Assembly (NCBI RefSeq): GCF_003721435.2
Contig: NZ_CP054586.1
Location: forward strand, 299,939-363,938
Source: Halorubrum sp. CBA1229
GTDB lineage: Archaea > Halobacteriota > Halobacteria > Halobacteriales > Haloferacaceae
DNA length: 64,000 bases
Direction: 5' to 3'
Positions 25,472 to 33,977 of this stretch are shown here, piece after piece. Position 1 is the first letter of the stretch. The number at the start of each line of letters is the position of its first letter. A program made the position numbers and the translations under genes. The notes under the pieces are model-generated. The model had not been told where the DNA came from. It did not search any database and saw only the letters and a program-made list of their open reading frames with translations.

Positions 25472-25669
25472 TCAGACGTCTGCCGTATATCCAGCGTCTT
25501 CGATGGCCTGGACGAGTGCCGTGACGTCAGCGTCGCCGTCAACGTCCGCCTGCCCGGACTCGTGATCGGCGCTCGCATCAGTTACGCCGCTAACCTCCCG
25601 AAGCGCATCTTCGACAGTCTGTTCACAGTGCCCACAACTCATCCCTTCGACGGTGATGGTCTGACTCAT
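25472..25669 (-). CDS. copZ: CopZ-like copper chaperone (single HMA domain)
   Basis: Sixty-five residues from the start at 25669 (an in-frame ATG at 25675 adds two). TITVEGMSCGHCEQTVEDAL shows the HMA GMxCxxC copper site, and the rest matches the ferredoxin-like HMA fold ending in AIEDAGYTADV. It would carry Cu(I) in the cytosol to the pumps. Its promoter side carries the recurring CTTTGGATTCTAAG motif, and it leads the copB operon. Confidence 0.87.
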   Translation of the reverse strand: MSQTITVEGMSCGHCEQTVEDALREVSGVTDASADHESGQADVDGDADVTALVQAIEDAGYTADV

Positions 25670-25721
25670 ATCCAATAATGAATAGGGGCTGTTGTTCTAT
25701 GTGGTTTTCTGCTTAGAATCC

Positions 25722-25735
25722 AAAGTTTGTTAGGC
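25722..25735 (-). promoter_or_regulatory. Putative metal-regulon motif upstream of copZ
   Basis: On the minus strand CTTTGGATTCTAAG, an imperfect palindrome, lies 53-66 nt before the copZ start. Related sequences stand before copA, the YHS genes, the DUF5676-like gene and the ABC ATPase gene. Confidence 0.5.
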
Positions 25736-25803
25736 CGTAGATCGGTGGTGTCGAAGGCATTTCGTGAGCAACAATAATGTATTCTGCGAGCCGAGGCATC
25801 GGT

Positions 25804-26378
25804 ATGCGCAACTTGGATGAAACCGACCTGGAAATTCTCTCGTTACTGGCTGACAATGCTCGCCGCCATTCAGCGATATTGGTGAGAAGGTCGGTCTTTC
25901 GGGGCCTGCCGTTTCCGATCGAGTCAAACGATTACAGGAGGCGGATGTCATCAACAACTTCACGATCGATGTCAATCGAGCCCATCTCCGGGCCGGTGTT
26001 CCAGTGTTTATCCAAGCCGAGATCGGCCCGGGAGTACTGGAGGCAGCCCGTACCCGGGTTCGCGAGTCAGACGGCGTCGAACACGTCTTTACGACATCCG
26101 AGGGAGACCTTTGGTTCTACGCTCGCGTCGAAGCACAGAACATTCGTCGGTGGGTGAATGGACTCTTCGACGAGATCGAGATGACGGAGTATACAGTCAC
26201 ACTCGTCGACGACATCGAATGGACACCATCTGTCGATGGCGTCGAATTCGCGCTCACGTGTGCTGAGTGTGACAATACCGTCGATAATGAGGGGGAGACG
26301 ACGCGAATCGACGGCGAGATCTACCACTTCTGCTGTCCATCCTGTCTTGCACGGTTCGAGACCGATACCAGCGATTAG
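25804..26378 (+). pseudogene. Lrp/AsnC-TRASH copper regulator, frameshifted
   Basis: The first frame begins MRNLDETDLEILSLLADNARR. At ~25866-25869 one base seems missing: adding one C to the CGCCGCCATTC stretch restores PFSDIGEKVGLSGPAVSDRV, continuing into the frame from 26004 (…VFIQAEIGPGVLEAART…). The reconstructed ~192-residue protein has an AsnC-type HTH, an RAM-like middle and a C-terminal TRASH domain (CAECDNTV…YHFCCPSC). Such Lrp-TRASH proteins are known copper-responsive regulators of copA-type genes in Halobacterium. It sits between copZ and copA, so it would be their own regulator. A sequencing indel is a real alternative. Confidence 0.7.
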
Positions 26379-26397
26379 AAGAAGGCGCATAACGGGC

Positions 26398-26411
26398 CTT
26401 TGGAATCCTAA
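26398..26411 (+). promoter_or_regulatory. Putative metal-regulon motif upstream of copA
   Basis: CTTTGGAATCCTAA, an imperfect palindrome with GGAATCC core, stands 75-88 nt before copA and 20 nt after the regulator's stop. It resembles the copZ element on the other strand. Confidence 0.5.
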
Positions 26412-26485
26412 TTTTGTTGGGGCTCATACCCGGGCTCTCGTAACAACAAATCGTCTAAACATGGACCCCGTATAGTAAAACCAGC

Positions 26486-29134
26486 ATGACAAGCCGAACA
26501 ACCCATCTCGATATCACAGGGATGACCTGTGCCAACTGCTCGGCGACAGTTGGCGACGCGCTAGAGTCCCTCGACGGCGTCGTCGAGGCGAACGCGAACT
26601 TCGCCACCGACGAGGGCTCCGTCGAGTACGATCCTGACGAGGTAACGCTCGAAGAGATATACGAGGCGATCGAAGATGCCGGGTACGGGGCGGTGTCTGA
26701 CACGGTGACTATCGGCATCTCCGATATGACCTGTGCCAACTGTGTACAGACCAATGAGACTGCCCTTGAGAACACGCCAGGTGTCATCGCAGCCGAGGCG
26801 AATTTCGCCACCGACGAAGCCCAAGTCCGGTACAATCCCGCGGACACGTCGCTGGATGCGCTCTACGATGCCATCGAGAGCGCGGGTTACTCGCCCGTCC
26901 GAGAGGACGGCGACTCCGGTGAGGACGCGCGCGACGCCGCACGACAGGCCGAGATTCGAAAACAGCTCCGACTGACGCTGTTCGGGGCAGTCCTCTCTGC
27001 ACCGTTGCTGTTCTTCCTCATCGACAGCTATCTTCTCGGCGGCGCCTTCGTCCCCGAGACCGTCTTTGGCGTGGAACTCGGATGGGTCGAGTTCCTGCTC
27101 GCGACACCGGTGCAGGCGCTTCTCGGCTGGCCGTTCTACAAGAACTCGTACAATGCGTTGGTGAACAACAAGCGTGCCAACATGGACGTGCTGATCGCGC
27201 TAGGATCGACCACTGCCTACCTCTACTCCGTAGCAGTGCTACTCGAGGTGATCGCCGGCGGCCTGTACTTCGACACGGCGGCGCTCATCCTCGTGTTCAT
27301 TACGTTGGGCAACTACCTGGAAGCCCGTTCGAAGGGGCAGGCCGGTGAAGCACTTCGCAAGCTGCTGGAAATGGAGGCGGAGACGGCTACCGTCGTCGAC
27401 GAGAACGGCAACGAAGAAGAGATTCCGCTCGAAGACGTCAAGGTCGGCGACCGGATGAAAGTCCGGCCCGGCGAACAGATTCCGACCGACGGTGTCGTCG
27501 TCGACGGGCAGTCTGCCGTCGACGAATCGATGGTGACGGGCGAGTCCGTCCCCGTCGAGAAGGGCGAGGGCGACGAGGTCGTCGGGTCGACGATCAACGA
27601 GAACGGCGTGCTCGTCGTCGAGGCCACGAAGGTCGGTGAAGACACCGCCCTTCAGCAGATCGTCCAAACGGTCAAAGAGGCCCAGTCCCGCCAGCCTGAC
27701 ATCCAGAACCTCGCCGACCGCATCAGCGCGTACTTCGTGCCGGCAGTCATTGTGAACGCCGTGCTGTGGAGCGTGGTCTGGTTCCTGTTCCCGGAGGCAC
27801 TGGCAGGCTTCGTCGACTGGCTCCCGCTGTGGGGGCAAGTCGCCGGGGGGCCGGCTGTTGCGGGCGGAACCGTCACGGTGTTCGAGTTCGCTATAATCGT
27901 GTTCGCCTCGGCAGTACTCATCGCGTGTCCCTGCGCGCTGGGGCTGGCGACGCCCGCCGCGACGATGGTCGGGACCACCATCGGTGCCCAGAACGGCGTC
28001 CTGTTCAAGGGTGGCGACATTCTCGAGCGCGCCAAGGACGTCGACACCGTCGTCTTCGACAAGACCGGCACGCTCACCGAGGGTGAGATGGAGCTGACTG
28101 ATGTCGTCGTCTTCGACGGAGATGGCCAGCCTGTCACCGACGGTGGAGACCCTGCTACCGATGGCGATCCCGCGAGCGGTGCGAGCGGGACCTCGTCGGA
28201 TCGGCGATCCGACGGCGGCCAACTGACAGCTCGTGACCGACTCAGTAAGGACGACGTGTTGCGGCTCGCGGCCAGCGCCGAAAGCGGCAGCGAACACCCG
28301 CTCGCCCGAGCCATCGTCGAGGGAGCCGAAGAGCGCGGGTTAGACGTCACCGGCCCGGAGGATTTCGAAAACGTCCCCGGTCACGGGATCCGTGCGACGG
28401 TCGGCGGGAGCGAGGTGTTGGTCGGCAACCGCAAACTCCTCCGCGACAATGATATCGACCCCGCGCCCGCGGAGGAGACCATGGAGCGCCTCGAGAACGA
28501 GGGCAAGACCGCGATGCTGGTCGCGGTCGATGGTGAGCTGGTGGGCGTCGTCGCAGACGCCGACACGGTCAAAGAAACCGCGAAGGACGCGGTTAGCGCG
28601 CTCCAGGAGCGCAATGTCGACGTGATGATGATCACGGGCGACAACGAACGGACCGCTCGTGCGGTCGCGAAGCAGGTCGGTATCGACCCGACCAACGTGC
28701 GTGCGGAGGTGCTCCCAGAGGACAAATCCGATGCCGTCGAGTCCATTCAGGCCGAGGGGCGGCAGGCGATGATGGTCGGTGACGGCGTCAACGACGCCCC
28801 CGCACTCGCCGTCGCACACGTGGGTACGGCGATCGGGAGCGGGACGGACGTCGCCATCGAGGCGGCTGACGTGACGCTGATGCGGGACGATCCGCTGGAC
28901 GTGGTGAAGGCGATCCGCATCTCCGACGCGACGCTGCAGAAGATCAAGCAGAACCTCGTCTGGGCACTGGGCTACAACACCTCGATGATCCCGCTGGCAT
29001 CCCTCGGACTGCTCCAACCAGTTCTGGCTGCGGCGGCGATGGCGTTCTCCAGCATCTCGGTGCTGTCGAACAGCCTGCTGTTCCGTCGGTACACGCCCGA
29101 CCACGATTACGAACTGTTGGGGAAGCTCCGGTAA
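26486..29134 (+). CDS. copA: Copper-exporting P1B ATPase, CopA type
   Basis: An 882-residue pump. Two N-terminal HMA domains carry GMTCANC (C15, C18) and DMTCANC (C83, C86). The transport motif is CPC (C481-P482-C483), typical of Cu(I)/Ag(I) P1B-1 ATPases. TGES, DKTGT (D525), SEHPLARAI and [10 protein letters not shown] are all intact. A Gly/Asp/Ser-rich insertion (~residues 545-585) lies in the nucleotide-binding region and may be a halophile-specific loop. It exports cytosolic Cu(I). It reads away from the copZ-copB run with the Lrp-TRASH gene between them. Confidence 0.93.
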   Translation: MTSRTTHLDITGMTCANCSATVGDALESLDGVVEANANFATDEGSVEYDPDEVTLEEIYEAIEDAGYGAVSDTVTIGISDMTCANCVQTNETALENTPGVIAAEANFATDEAQVRYNPADTSLDALYDAIESAGYSPVREDGDSGEDARDAARQAEIRKQLRLTLFGAVLSAPLLFFLIDSYLLGGAFVPETVFGVELGWVEFLLATPVQALLGWPFYKNSYNALVNNKRANMDVLIALGSTTAYLYSVAVLLEVIAGGLYFDTAALILVFITLGNYLEARSKGQAGEALRKLLEMEAETATVVDENGNEEEIPLEDVKVGDRMKVRPGEQIPTDGVVVDGQSAVDESMVTGESVPVEKGEGDEVVGSTINENGVLVVEATKVGEDTALQQIVQTVKEAQSRQPDIQNLADRISAYFVPAVIVNAVLWSVVWFLFPEALAGFVDWLPLWGQVAGGPAVAGGTVTVFEFAIIVFASAVLIACPCALGLATPAATMVGTTIGAQNGVLFKGGDILERAKDVDTVVFDKTGTLTEGEMELTDVVVFDGDGQPVTDGGDPATDGDPASGASGTSSDRRSDGGQLTARDRLSKDDVLRLAASAESGSEHPLARAIVEGAEERGLDVTGPEDFENVPGHGIRATVGGSEVLVGNRKLLRDNDIDPAPAEETMERLENEGKTAMLVAVDGELVGVVADADTVKETAKDAVSALQERNVDVMMITGDNERTARAVAKQVGIDPTNVRAEVLPEDKSDAVESIQAEGRQAMMVGDGVNDAPALAVAHVGTAIGSGTDVAIEAADVTLMRDDPLDVVKAIRISDATLQKIKQNLVWALGYNTSMIPLASLGLLQPVLAAAAMAFSSISVLSNSLLFRRYTPDHDYELLGKLR

Positions 29135-29156
29135 TCACGCGTCGTTCCAGTCCATC

Positions 29157-29381
29157 ATGTCCAATATTTCCCGTCGTGCGGTGTACGCGTACCTCGTCGA
29201 AACGGCCGATACTGAGCCCACCTACCTCCGAGCGCGTGACATCGCCAGCGACCTCGACGGGTCGCCGAAAGCCGTCGCACAGTATCTGAGCCAGCTTCAG
29301 GACGACCTCGCCGACGTCTCGCTCGAACAGTGGGGTCGGTCGAAGAGCACAACGTGGCGAGTCGAGGTGGACGAGTCGTGA
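29157..29381 (+). CDS. Small conserved haloarchaeal HTH-like protein
   Basis: A 74-residue protein that reads like a minimal winged-helix: ISRRAVYAYLVET, then a recognition-type helix SPKAVAQYLSQLQDDL, and the wing-like STTWRVEV. Proteins of this size and pattern recur in haloarchaea without known role. It lies 22 nt after copA and its stop overlaps the DUF63 start (GTGA), so it links the two. A DNA-binding role is inferred from the helix pattern only. Confidence 0.65.
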   Translation: MSNISRRAVYAYLVETADTEPTYLRARDIASDLDGSPKAVAQYLSQLQDDLADVSLEQWGRSKSTTWRVEVDES

Positions 29382-30379
29382 GCACTGTCACACAGCGCGT
29401 CGAAACCGTCCTCCCCGACACGGGGACTCGCGAGTGGTGGGCGCTGTATCTGCTTGCCCCGGTCGTCCTCATCGGCGCAGCCCTCCTCGCATTTCCAACG
29501 CTCGTCTACGATCGGTTCGTCTGGCAGTATCTCTGGGGGCCGGTCGTCGCCGACGCCGCCAGCCAGCCGGTCACGCACGAGGGGATACGGGCCGTCCGGG
29601 GGTATAATGCCGTGAACACGGTGACCTATCTCGGTGCAGTCGTGTACAGTCTTCCCGGCCTCCGAGCGTATCTCAACCACCTCGGTGTCACGCTCGACGC
29701 GCGACTCGCATACGGGTTCGCGCCGATAATCGTCGCCGGCGGGGCGATGCGTGCACTCGAGGACATCGGACTGCTCGGTGACTACGCGGTGTGGTTCATC
29801 ACCCCGTCGATCTATTTCGTCGTCACAGGCGTCACAGTCTTCGCGCTCGGCCTTGGCACACTCGTGCGCGACAGAGGCATCGGATCCATCCCGGCGACGG
29901 TCGGCGTCGTAGGGACAGTCTGGGGCGTCAGCGCCGTCGGATTGGCACTCTGGTACGGACTCTCGACGGCGACCCCGCTTCGCCTGTGGGTCCCCGTCGC
30001 GACGACGGGAATCGCCCTCACCGTGACTGCTCTCTACTACTGGGGGACGAGCTTCGTCGACGTCGTACACCTCCGGCATCCACTCTTCCTGCTGGCCGTC
30101 TTCGGACAGACGTGGGACGCCGCACAGAACCTCATCGGCGTCACGTTCCTCGGCTACTCGCCGAAGCTGGTCATCACGAACTTCGTGTATCAAGCGACTG
30201 GCTTCTCCGGATCGACGTTCGTCCTCAAACTCCTCGTGACCGGCGGAATCGTCTGGTACCTTGCGGACGCGAAAGACGAGATGAACCACACCTGGTGGTG
30301 GCTCATGACGTTCTTCATCGGGGCGATCGGGATCCCGATGGGCGTCCGTGGGTCGCTCCGGATGATGCTCGGAGTCTAA
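29378..30379 (+). CDS. DUF63 family membrane protein
   Basis: About 333 residues from the GTG at 29378, chosen because it overlaps the preceding stop and begins right before the first helix; the frame is open upstream to 29330. It has some eight or nine membrane segments and the family-typical GYNAVNTVTYLGAVVYSLPG and GGAMRALEDIG motifs of archaeal DUF63 proteins. No function is established. It probably shares a transcript with copA and the small protein, which hints at a membrane role under metal stress, but DUF63 genes also occur elsewhere. Confidence 0.8.
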   Translation: MSTVTQRVETVLPDTGTREWWALYLLAPVVLIGAALLAFPTLVYDRFVWQYLWGPVVADAASQPVTHEGIRAVRGYNAVNTVTYLGAVVYSLPGLRAYLNHLGVTLDARLAYGFAPIIVAGGAMRALEDIGLLGDYAVWFITPSIYFVVTGVTVFALGLGTLVRDRGIGSIPATVGVVGTVWGVSAVGLALWYGLSTATPLRLWVPVATTGIALTVTALYYWGTSFVDVVHLRHPLFLLAVFGQTWDAAQNLIGVTFLGYSPKLVITNFVYQATGFSGSTFVLKLLVTGGIVWYLADAKDEMNHTWWWLMTFFIGAIGIPMGVRGSLRMMLGV

Positions 30380-30544
30380 TACCTGAACGATAGGGAAACG
30401 GATGATTCCAAACCAATACACCACGGTAGTCGCCTCCGTCACAGAGCAGTGCCCAGCCGTCGCTAAGATCGCTGATAGTGCACCTCTGGGACAATGCAAT
30501 AGCTGGTCCCTCGATCACCGGACGTTCCTACCATTACCGATACG

Positions 30545-31759
30545 ATGAATCAGACACCGACAGTTGCGATACTGGGTGGGGCAATGGCTGGGTTAGCGGC
30601 TGCAGAAGGATTTCAGAGGGCTGGCTGTGACGTCGAGCTCTACGAACGCCAGACGTACAACGAGAAACGCGTCAACTGTGGCGAAGCGATGACCGCCGCC
30701 TCTGCAATCCCCCTCGAGAAGACCGCAGAAAACGGGTTCATTAATCCGCTCCCAGAGATGGAAGTCGAGGTGTACGATGGCGTCCAGCCGGGTCGTCAGT
30801 GTACTGGACGCGGGAAGTTCACTGCACCGGACGCCTACATCACCGATCGTAACGTCGTCGAACAATCGTGGGCAGACCGCCTGACACAGAGAGGGGTAGA
30901 CGTCAACGAGAATCAGTCGATCACACCGGCTGAGTTATTCGAGTTCGCAGACGGATACAATGTCATCGTCGACGCCACTGGCCAGCCCTCGCTCACCAGC
31001 AAGGCACTACAATCGACCGGCGAATACTCCGGATACCTCGTCGCACTCAACGCCGATGTCGTGGGGGACTTCAGCGACGTATACCCCAACAGCCAGATTA
31101 TACTCGAAAATTACACTGGATACACGTGGGCGTTCACGAAAACACCGAATCGCGCCAACGTTGGAATCGGATGGGCTGTCAGTGACCGCCCGGACGACTA
31201 CATGGCAGCGTTCAAACGTGCCTGTGAGCGCAATGGATGGCCCACGCCGACACAGGAACGGACAAACGTCGCGATTATCCCGGAAGGCCCAAGCCTCGAT
31301 CCCCAGCGAACCTATCACCCCGACCACTCTATCGTGCGTGTAGGTGATGCTGCCGGGATTGCAAACCGGCTTACGGGAAAAGGAATCTCACAGGCCATTC
31401 AATCGTCGTATCTCGCAGCGGAACTGGCGGCTGAGGATCGATTGGAAGCATATCCGGAACAGCTGTATCGGGAAATGAAACCTGAATACCTGCTGGCAAC
31501 GGTTATTCGATACTTCACCGAGACACGGCAGCCACAGATCCTCGGTAAAGCAATTCAAGCCGGCTCTGGAATGGACATCGAAGCTGTCGATCGCTCGCCG
31601 CGGGACGTATTGATACAGCTCGCACGACACCCACGGTTATTTGTTCAAATCTTCGGGAAACGGAAGGTACTCCAGCGGGTCTATCAAGCAGCGACCGATC
31701 AGTGGGAGTACACTTCGATACCGAACGGTGAGAGTCCGATCTCCGATTCCTCTTTCTAG
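30545..31759 (+). CDS. FAD-dependent oxidoreductase, geranylgeranyl-reductase-like
   Basis: A 404-residue flavoprotein with N-terminal FAD motif VAILGGAMAGLAAAEGF (~7-23), the NCGEAM segment after an arginine-rich helix, and the second FAD motif VRVGDAAGIANRLTGKGISQ (~262-281). This layout is that of geranylgeranyl reductases, which saturate isoprenoid chains of archaeal lipids or quinone tails. Chain-specific residues cannot be judged by eye, so a halogenase/hydroxylase-like relative is possible. It is monocistronic with its own upstream gap. Confidence 0.75.
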   Translation: MNQTPTVAILGGAMAGLAAAEGFQRAGCDVELYERQTYNEKRVNCGEAMTAASAIPLEKTAENGFINPLPEMEVEVYDGVQPGRQCTGRGKFTAPDAYITDRNVVEQSWADRLTQRGVDVNENQSITPAELFEFADGYNVIVDATGQPSLTSKALQSTGEYSGYLVALNADVVGDFSDVYPNSQIILENYTGYTWAFTKTPNRANVGIGWAVSDRPDDYMAAFKRACERNGWPTPTQERTNVAIIPEGPSLDPQRTYHPDHSIVRVGDAAGIANRLTGKGISQAIQSSYLAAELAAEDRLEAYPEQLYREMKPEYLLATVIRYFTETRQPQILGKAIQAGSGMDIEAVDRSPRDVLIQLARHPRLFVQIFGKRKVLQRVYQAATDQWEYTSIPNGESPISDSSF

Positions 31760-31849
31760 TATGATGAGAGTTGTATCGGTGATGCAGCTTCTCACTCATC
31801 GTCTTCTGCATCGACAGAGTACGACAGTGGGAGTTACGTGAATCAACGG

Positions 31850-32149
31850 TCAGGGGCGGAAGAGCGAGTAAAACCACGCTTCGGTCTCTGGATGGAGGCC
31901 ATCGCATACTGCATGAACCGCCATAGCTACTGATACTGCAAAGACGGCGTGGAATAGATGCGCCGGGACTGACTCGGTTAACAATGCACTCACACCAATT
32001 ACCGCAGAGATAGAGGCGCCGACGCCGACTCTGAAAAAGAAGGCACGCTGAATTACTAGAACTGTGTCCTGATAGAGAAGCACGTAACAAAGAACTGTGA
32101 GACCACTAGTGATGAGTGTCGGGATCAGCAGGAGCAGCATCGAACTCAT
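31850..32149 (-). CDS. Small membrane protein (three helices), second of pair
   Basis: Ninety-nine residues with three to four hydrophobic helices and few charged residues. It overlaps the start of its neighbour (32146-32445) by 4 nt, so the two small membrane proteins are translated together and may form one complex. No family is recognised. The HAVFAVSVAMAVHAVCDGLHPETEAWFYSL end has two His and one Cys near the membrane face. Confidence 0.6.
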   Translation of the reverse strand: MSSMLLLLIPTLITSGLTVLCYVLLYQDTVLVIQRAFFFRVGVGASISAVIGVSALLTESVPAHLFHAVFAVSVAMAVHAVCDGLHPETEAWFYSLFRP

Positions 32150-32445
32150 TGCAAGTCACTTCCCGAATATCCCAGCCGAGGGTGGATGTACCCTAACCCA
32201 GCAATCAGAGCCGTTACACCGAGTATAGCACCTGTTTCGACAGTTACGAGAAGATCGTGTGGAAGCGGTGTAAGTGTTCCAAGATGGGCGAGCCCGAACA
32301 GTAAACTTACGAGCGGGACTCCAACAAGTAATCGACCGTACGTTCCCTCATACTGGTGCCAGATTCCGAGCGTTTTCGCGGCTGTGTATCCGGTACTCAC
32401 GAGGATGATACCGGTCAGAAGGACGTTTGGAACAATTGGAACCAT
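32146..32445 (-). CDS. Small membrane protein (three helices), first of pair
   Basis: Ninety-nine residues, three or four predicted membrane helices, with GYTAAKTLGIWHQYEGTY between helices 1 and 2. Equal in length to the protein encoded next and coupled to it by a 4-nt overlap. Function unknown; the paired architecture suggests a heteromeric small transporter or a membrane-stability factor, but nothing in the sequence decides this. Confidence 0.6.
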   Translation of the reverse strand: MVPIVPNVLLTGIILVSTGYTAAKTLGIWHQYEGTYGRLLVGVPLVSLLFGLAHLGTLTPLPHDLLVTVETGAILGVTALIAGLGYIHPRLGYSGSDLQ

Positions 32446-32530
32446 GGGGAGTCTACGTCACCCAACAAGAAGTCCGTTATCCACGTGCAGAGACGCACCC
32501 ATCAGTCCGAGCTTGTTTGAGCAACTCTCA

Positions 32531-33229
32531 TTACGGACTGTCAGAGTCATCGTGGTTACGGGACTCGGCCACAACTTCTCGCCATTTACCCCGATCCGGA
32601 AGGAACATCGGGACATTCTGCTGATACAGTTGGTAGTCCTCGCCGAACTTGTCGACCATGTCGCGTTCTTCCTTCCGAGCAAGCCACGCGAAGACCACGA
32701 TGACAAACGGAAACAAACCGACAGAGAACACTGTTGGCCAGTGAATGATTCCTTCGCCGAACAAAGCGATGAACAAACCGGTGTACTGCGGATGACGTAC
32801 GTAGCCGTATAGCCCGTCCGTGACAAGTCGATCATTCTGCCGAGCTCGATAGACCTGCCGCCATCCTTGAGCAAACAGTCCGATGCCGACGAGAGCCACG
32901 GCATAGCCGAGTAGCATCGAAACCAGCATTCCAGTCTCGCCGAAGCCGACGAGTGTCGACCAGAGATTCGTGCTGGCGGACTCGCGATCGAACCCGAAAA
33001 ATCTGACTAGCAGATAGATCGTGAGCGGAAATCCGTACATCTCTGCATACAACGCGATGATAAACGCCTGCACCACACCTGCCCCGACCCACTCGCGCCA
33101 GCTATCTGGAGCAAAATACCGATAGAAGAACCAGGAAACCACGACGATAACGATTAGTGCGAGTCCCCAGGCTGCGGGGTTAGTAACGGAAAAATCGATT
33201 GCTGAAACCATCAAGACGTTCAGAGACAT
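32531..33229 (-). CDS. ICMT/NnrU-like membrane methyltransferase family protein
   Basis: A 232-residue membrane protein with about six helices and the ICMT-type C-terminal motif (VTDGLYGYVRHPQYTGLFIA and EERDMVDKFGEDYQLYQQNV). It is a distant relative of the protein encoded at 22364-22981. These enzymes use SAM on membrane-embedded substrates such as isoprenylated or lipid molecules. It stands between the small membrane pair and the DoxX gene on the same strand. Substrate unknown. Confidence 0.78.
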   Translation of the reverse strand: MSLNVLMVSAIDFSVTNPAAWGLALIVIVVVSWFFYRYFAPDSWREWVGAGVVQAFIIALYAEMYGFPLTIYLLVRFFGFDRESASTNLWSTLVGFGETGMLVSMLLGYAVALVGIGLFAQGWRQVYRARQNDRLVTDGLYGYVRHPQYTGLFIALFGEGIIHWPTVFSVGLFPFVIVVFAWLARKEERDMVDKFGEDYQLYQQNVPMFLPDRGKWREVVAESRNHDDSDSP

Positions 33230-33262
33230 TCTATGGGTCGATTCTCTACCAGAGTAAATAAC

Positions 33263-33817
33263 TCATCCTAGAATGTATCGGGCCCAGGGATACCGTTCCA
33301 CGAGTGGTACACCATCAACCTTGTACTGTTCAATATACGCATCAAGACCGAGGATACGTCCTGCGCCGAAAGCGGCGACAGAGAGGAAAACGAGCATGTA
33401 CGCGAAGTCCCCGTTGATGTAGCCGTGTGCGGTGTCCCAGTTCCCGAAGTAGAACAGTAGCATCAGGAACGCGCCCCAGAACGCGGCCAGTCGGGTGAGG
33501 AAACCCACGATCAGGCCGAGGCCGATGAGAACCTCGCCCCACGGGACGGCGATGTTGACGAAGTCGACGAACCACCCCGTCTGGCCCATCGAGACGAAGA
33601 GATCGGCGAGCGGACTGCCGTTCGCGGGCGGCGCATTCTGGAGGTAGCCGGCCGCGTTGAAACTGCCGGAAAGGACCTTATCTACACCGCTCTGGAAGAA
33701 CGCGATCCCCATCATCAGTCGTAGTGCAAGGATGAACCAGACGCTCAGGGTGTGAAGCTTCCCGCTCGCCGTAAATCCGCCAATTGAGCTTTGTAGTTGG
33801 ACTTCTTGTGATGACAT
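33263..33817 (-). CDS. DoxX family membrane protein
   Basis: About 184 residues from the ATG at 33817 (the frame stays open to 33886, but that extension has no family match). Four helices with LRLMMGIAFFQSGVDKVLSG and PWGEVLIGLGLIVGFLTRLAA, the DoxX hallmarks. DoxX proteins are quinone-linked or membrane-integrity proteins; the archaeal founder is part of thiosulfate:quinone oxidoreductase. No DoxA/D partner is near, so the role is unclear. TATATAA lies 24-30 nt before the start, consistent with a leaderless transcript. Confidence 0.8.
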   Translation of the reverse strand: MSSQEVQLQSSIGGFTASGKLHTLSVWFILALRLMMGIAFFQSGVDKVLSGSFNAAGYLQNAPPANGSPLADLFVSMGQTGWFVDFVNIAVPWGEVLIGLGLIVGFLTRLAAFWGAFLMLLFYFGNWDTAHGYINGDFAYMLVFLSVAAFGAGRILGLDAYIEQYKVDGVPLVERYPWARYILG

Positions 33818-33977
33818 ACCGTAGACTGATTCGTGGGAATTATATAAAGATGCGTCTCCCCTCCGATTCACGTGAGGAGGTGCCACTGTTTTTCGAGAAG
33901 GAGCCGGCTCCGTAGTGTATCACATCCGGCAATCTTCAAGCTGTCTCGAGTTCGAGCGGAGAAACGGGGAAGTGTCC

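Noticed and set aside
27239..28297. 352-codon frame antisense to copA
   Set aside because: Shadow frame within a strongly conserved gene.
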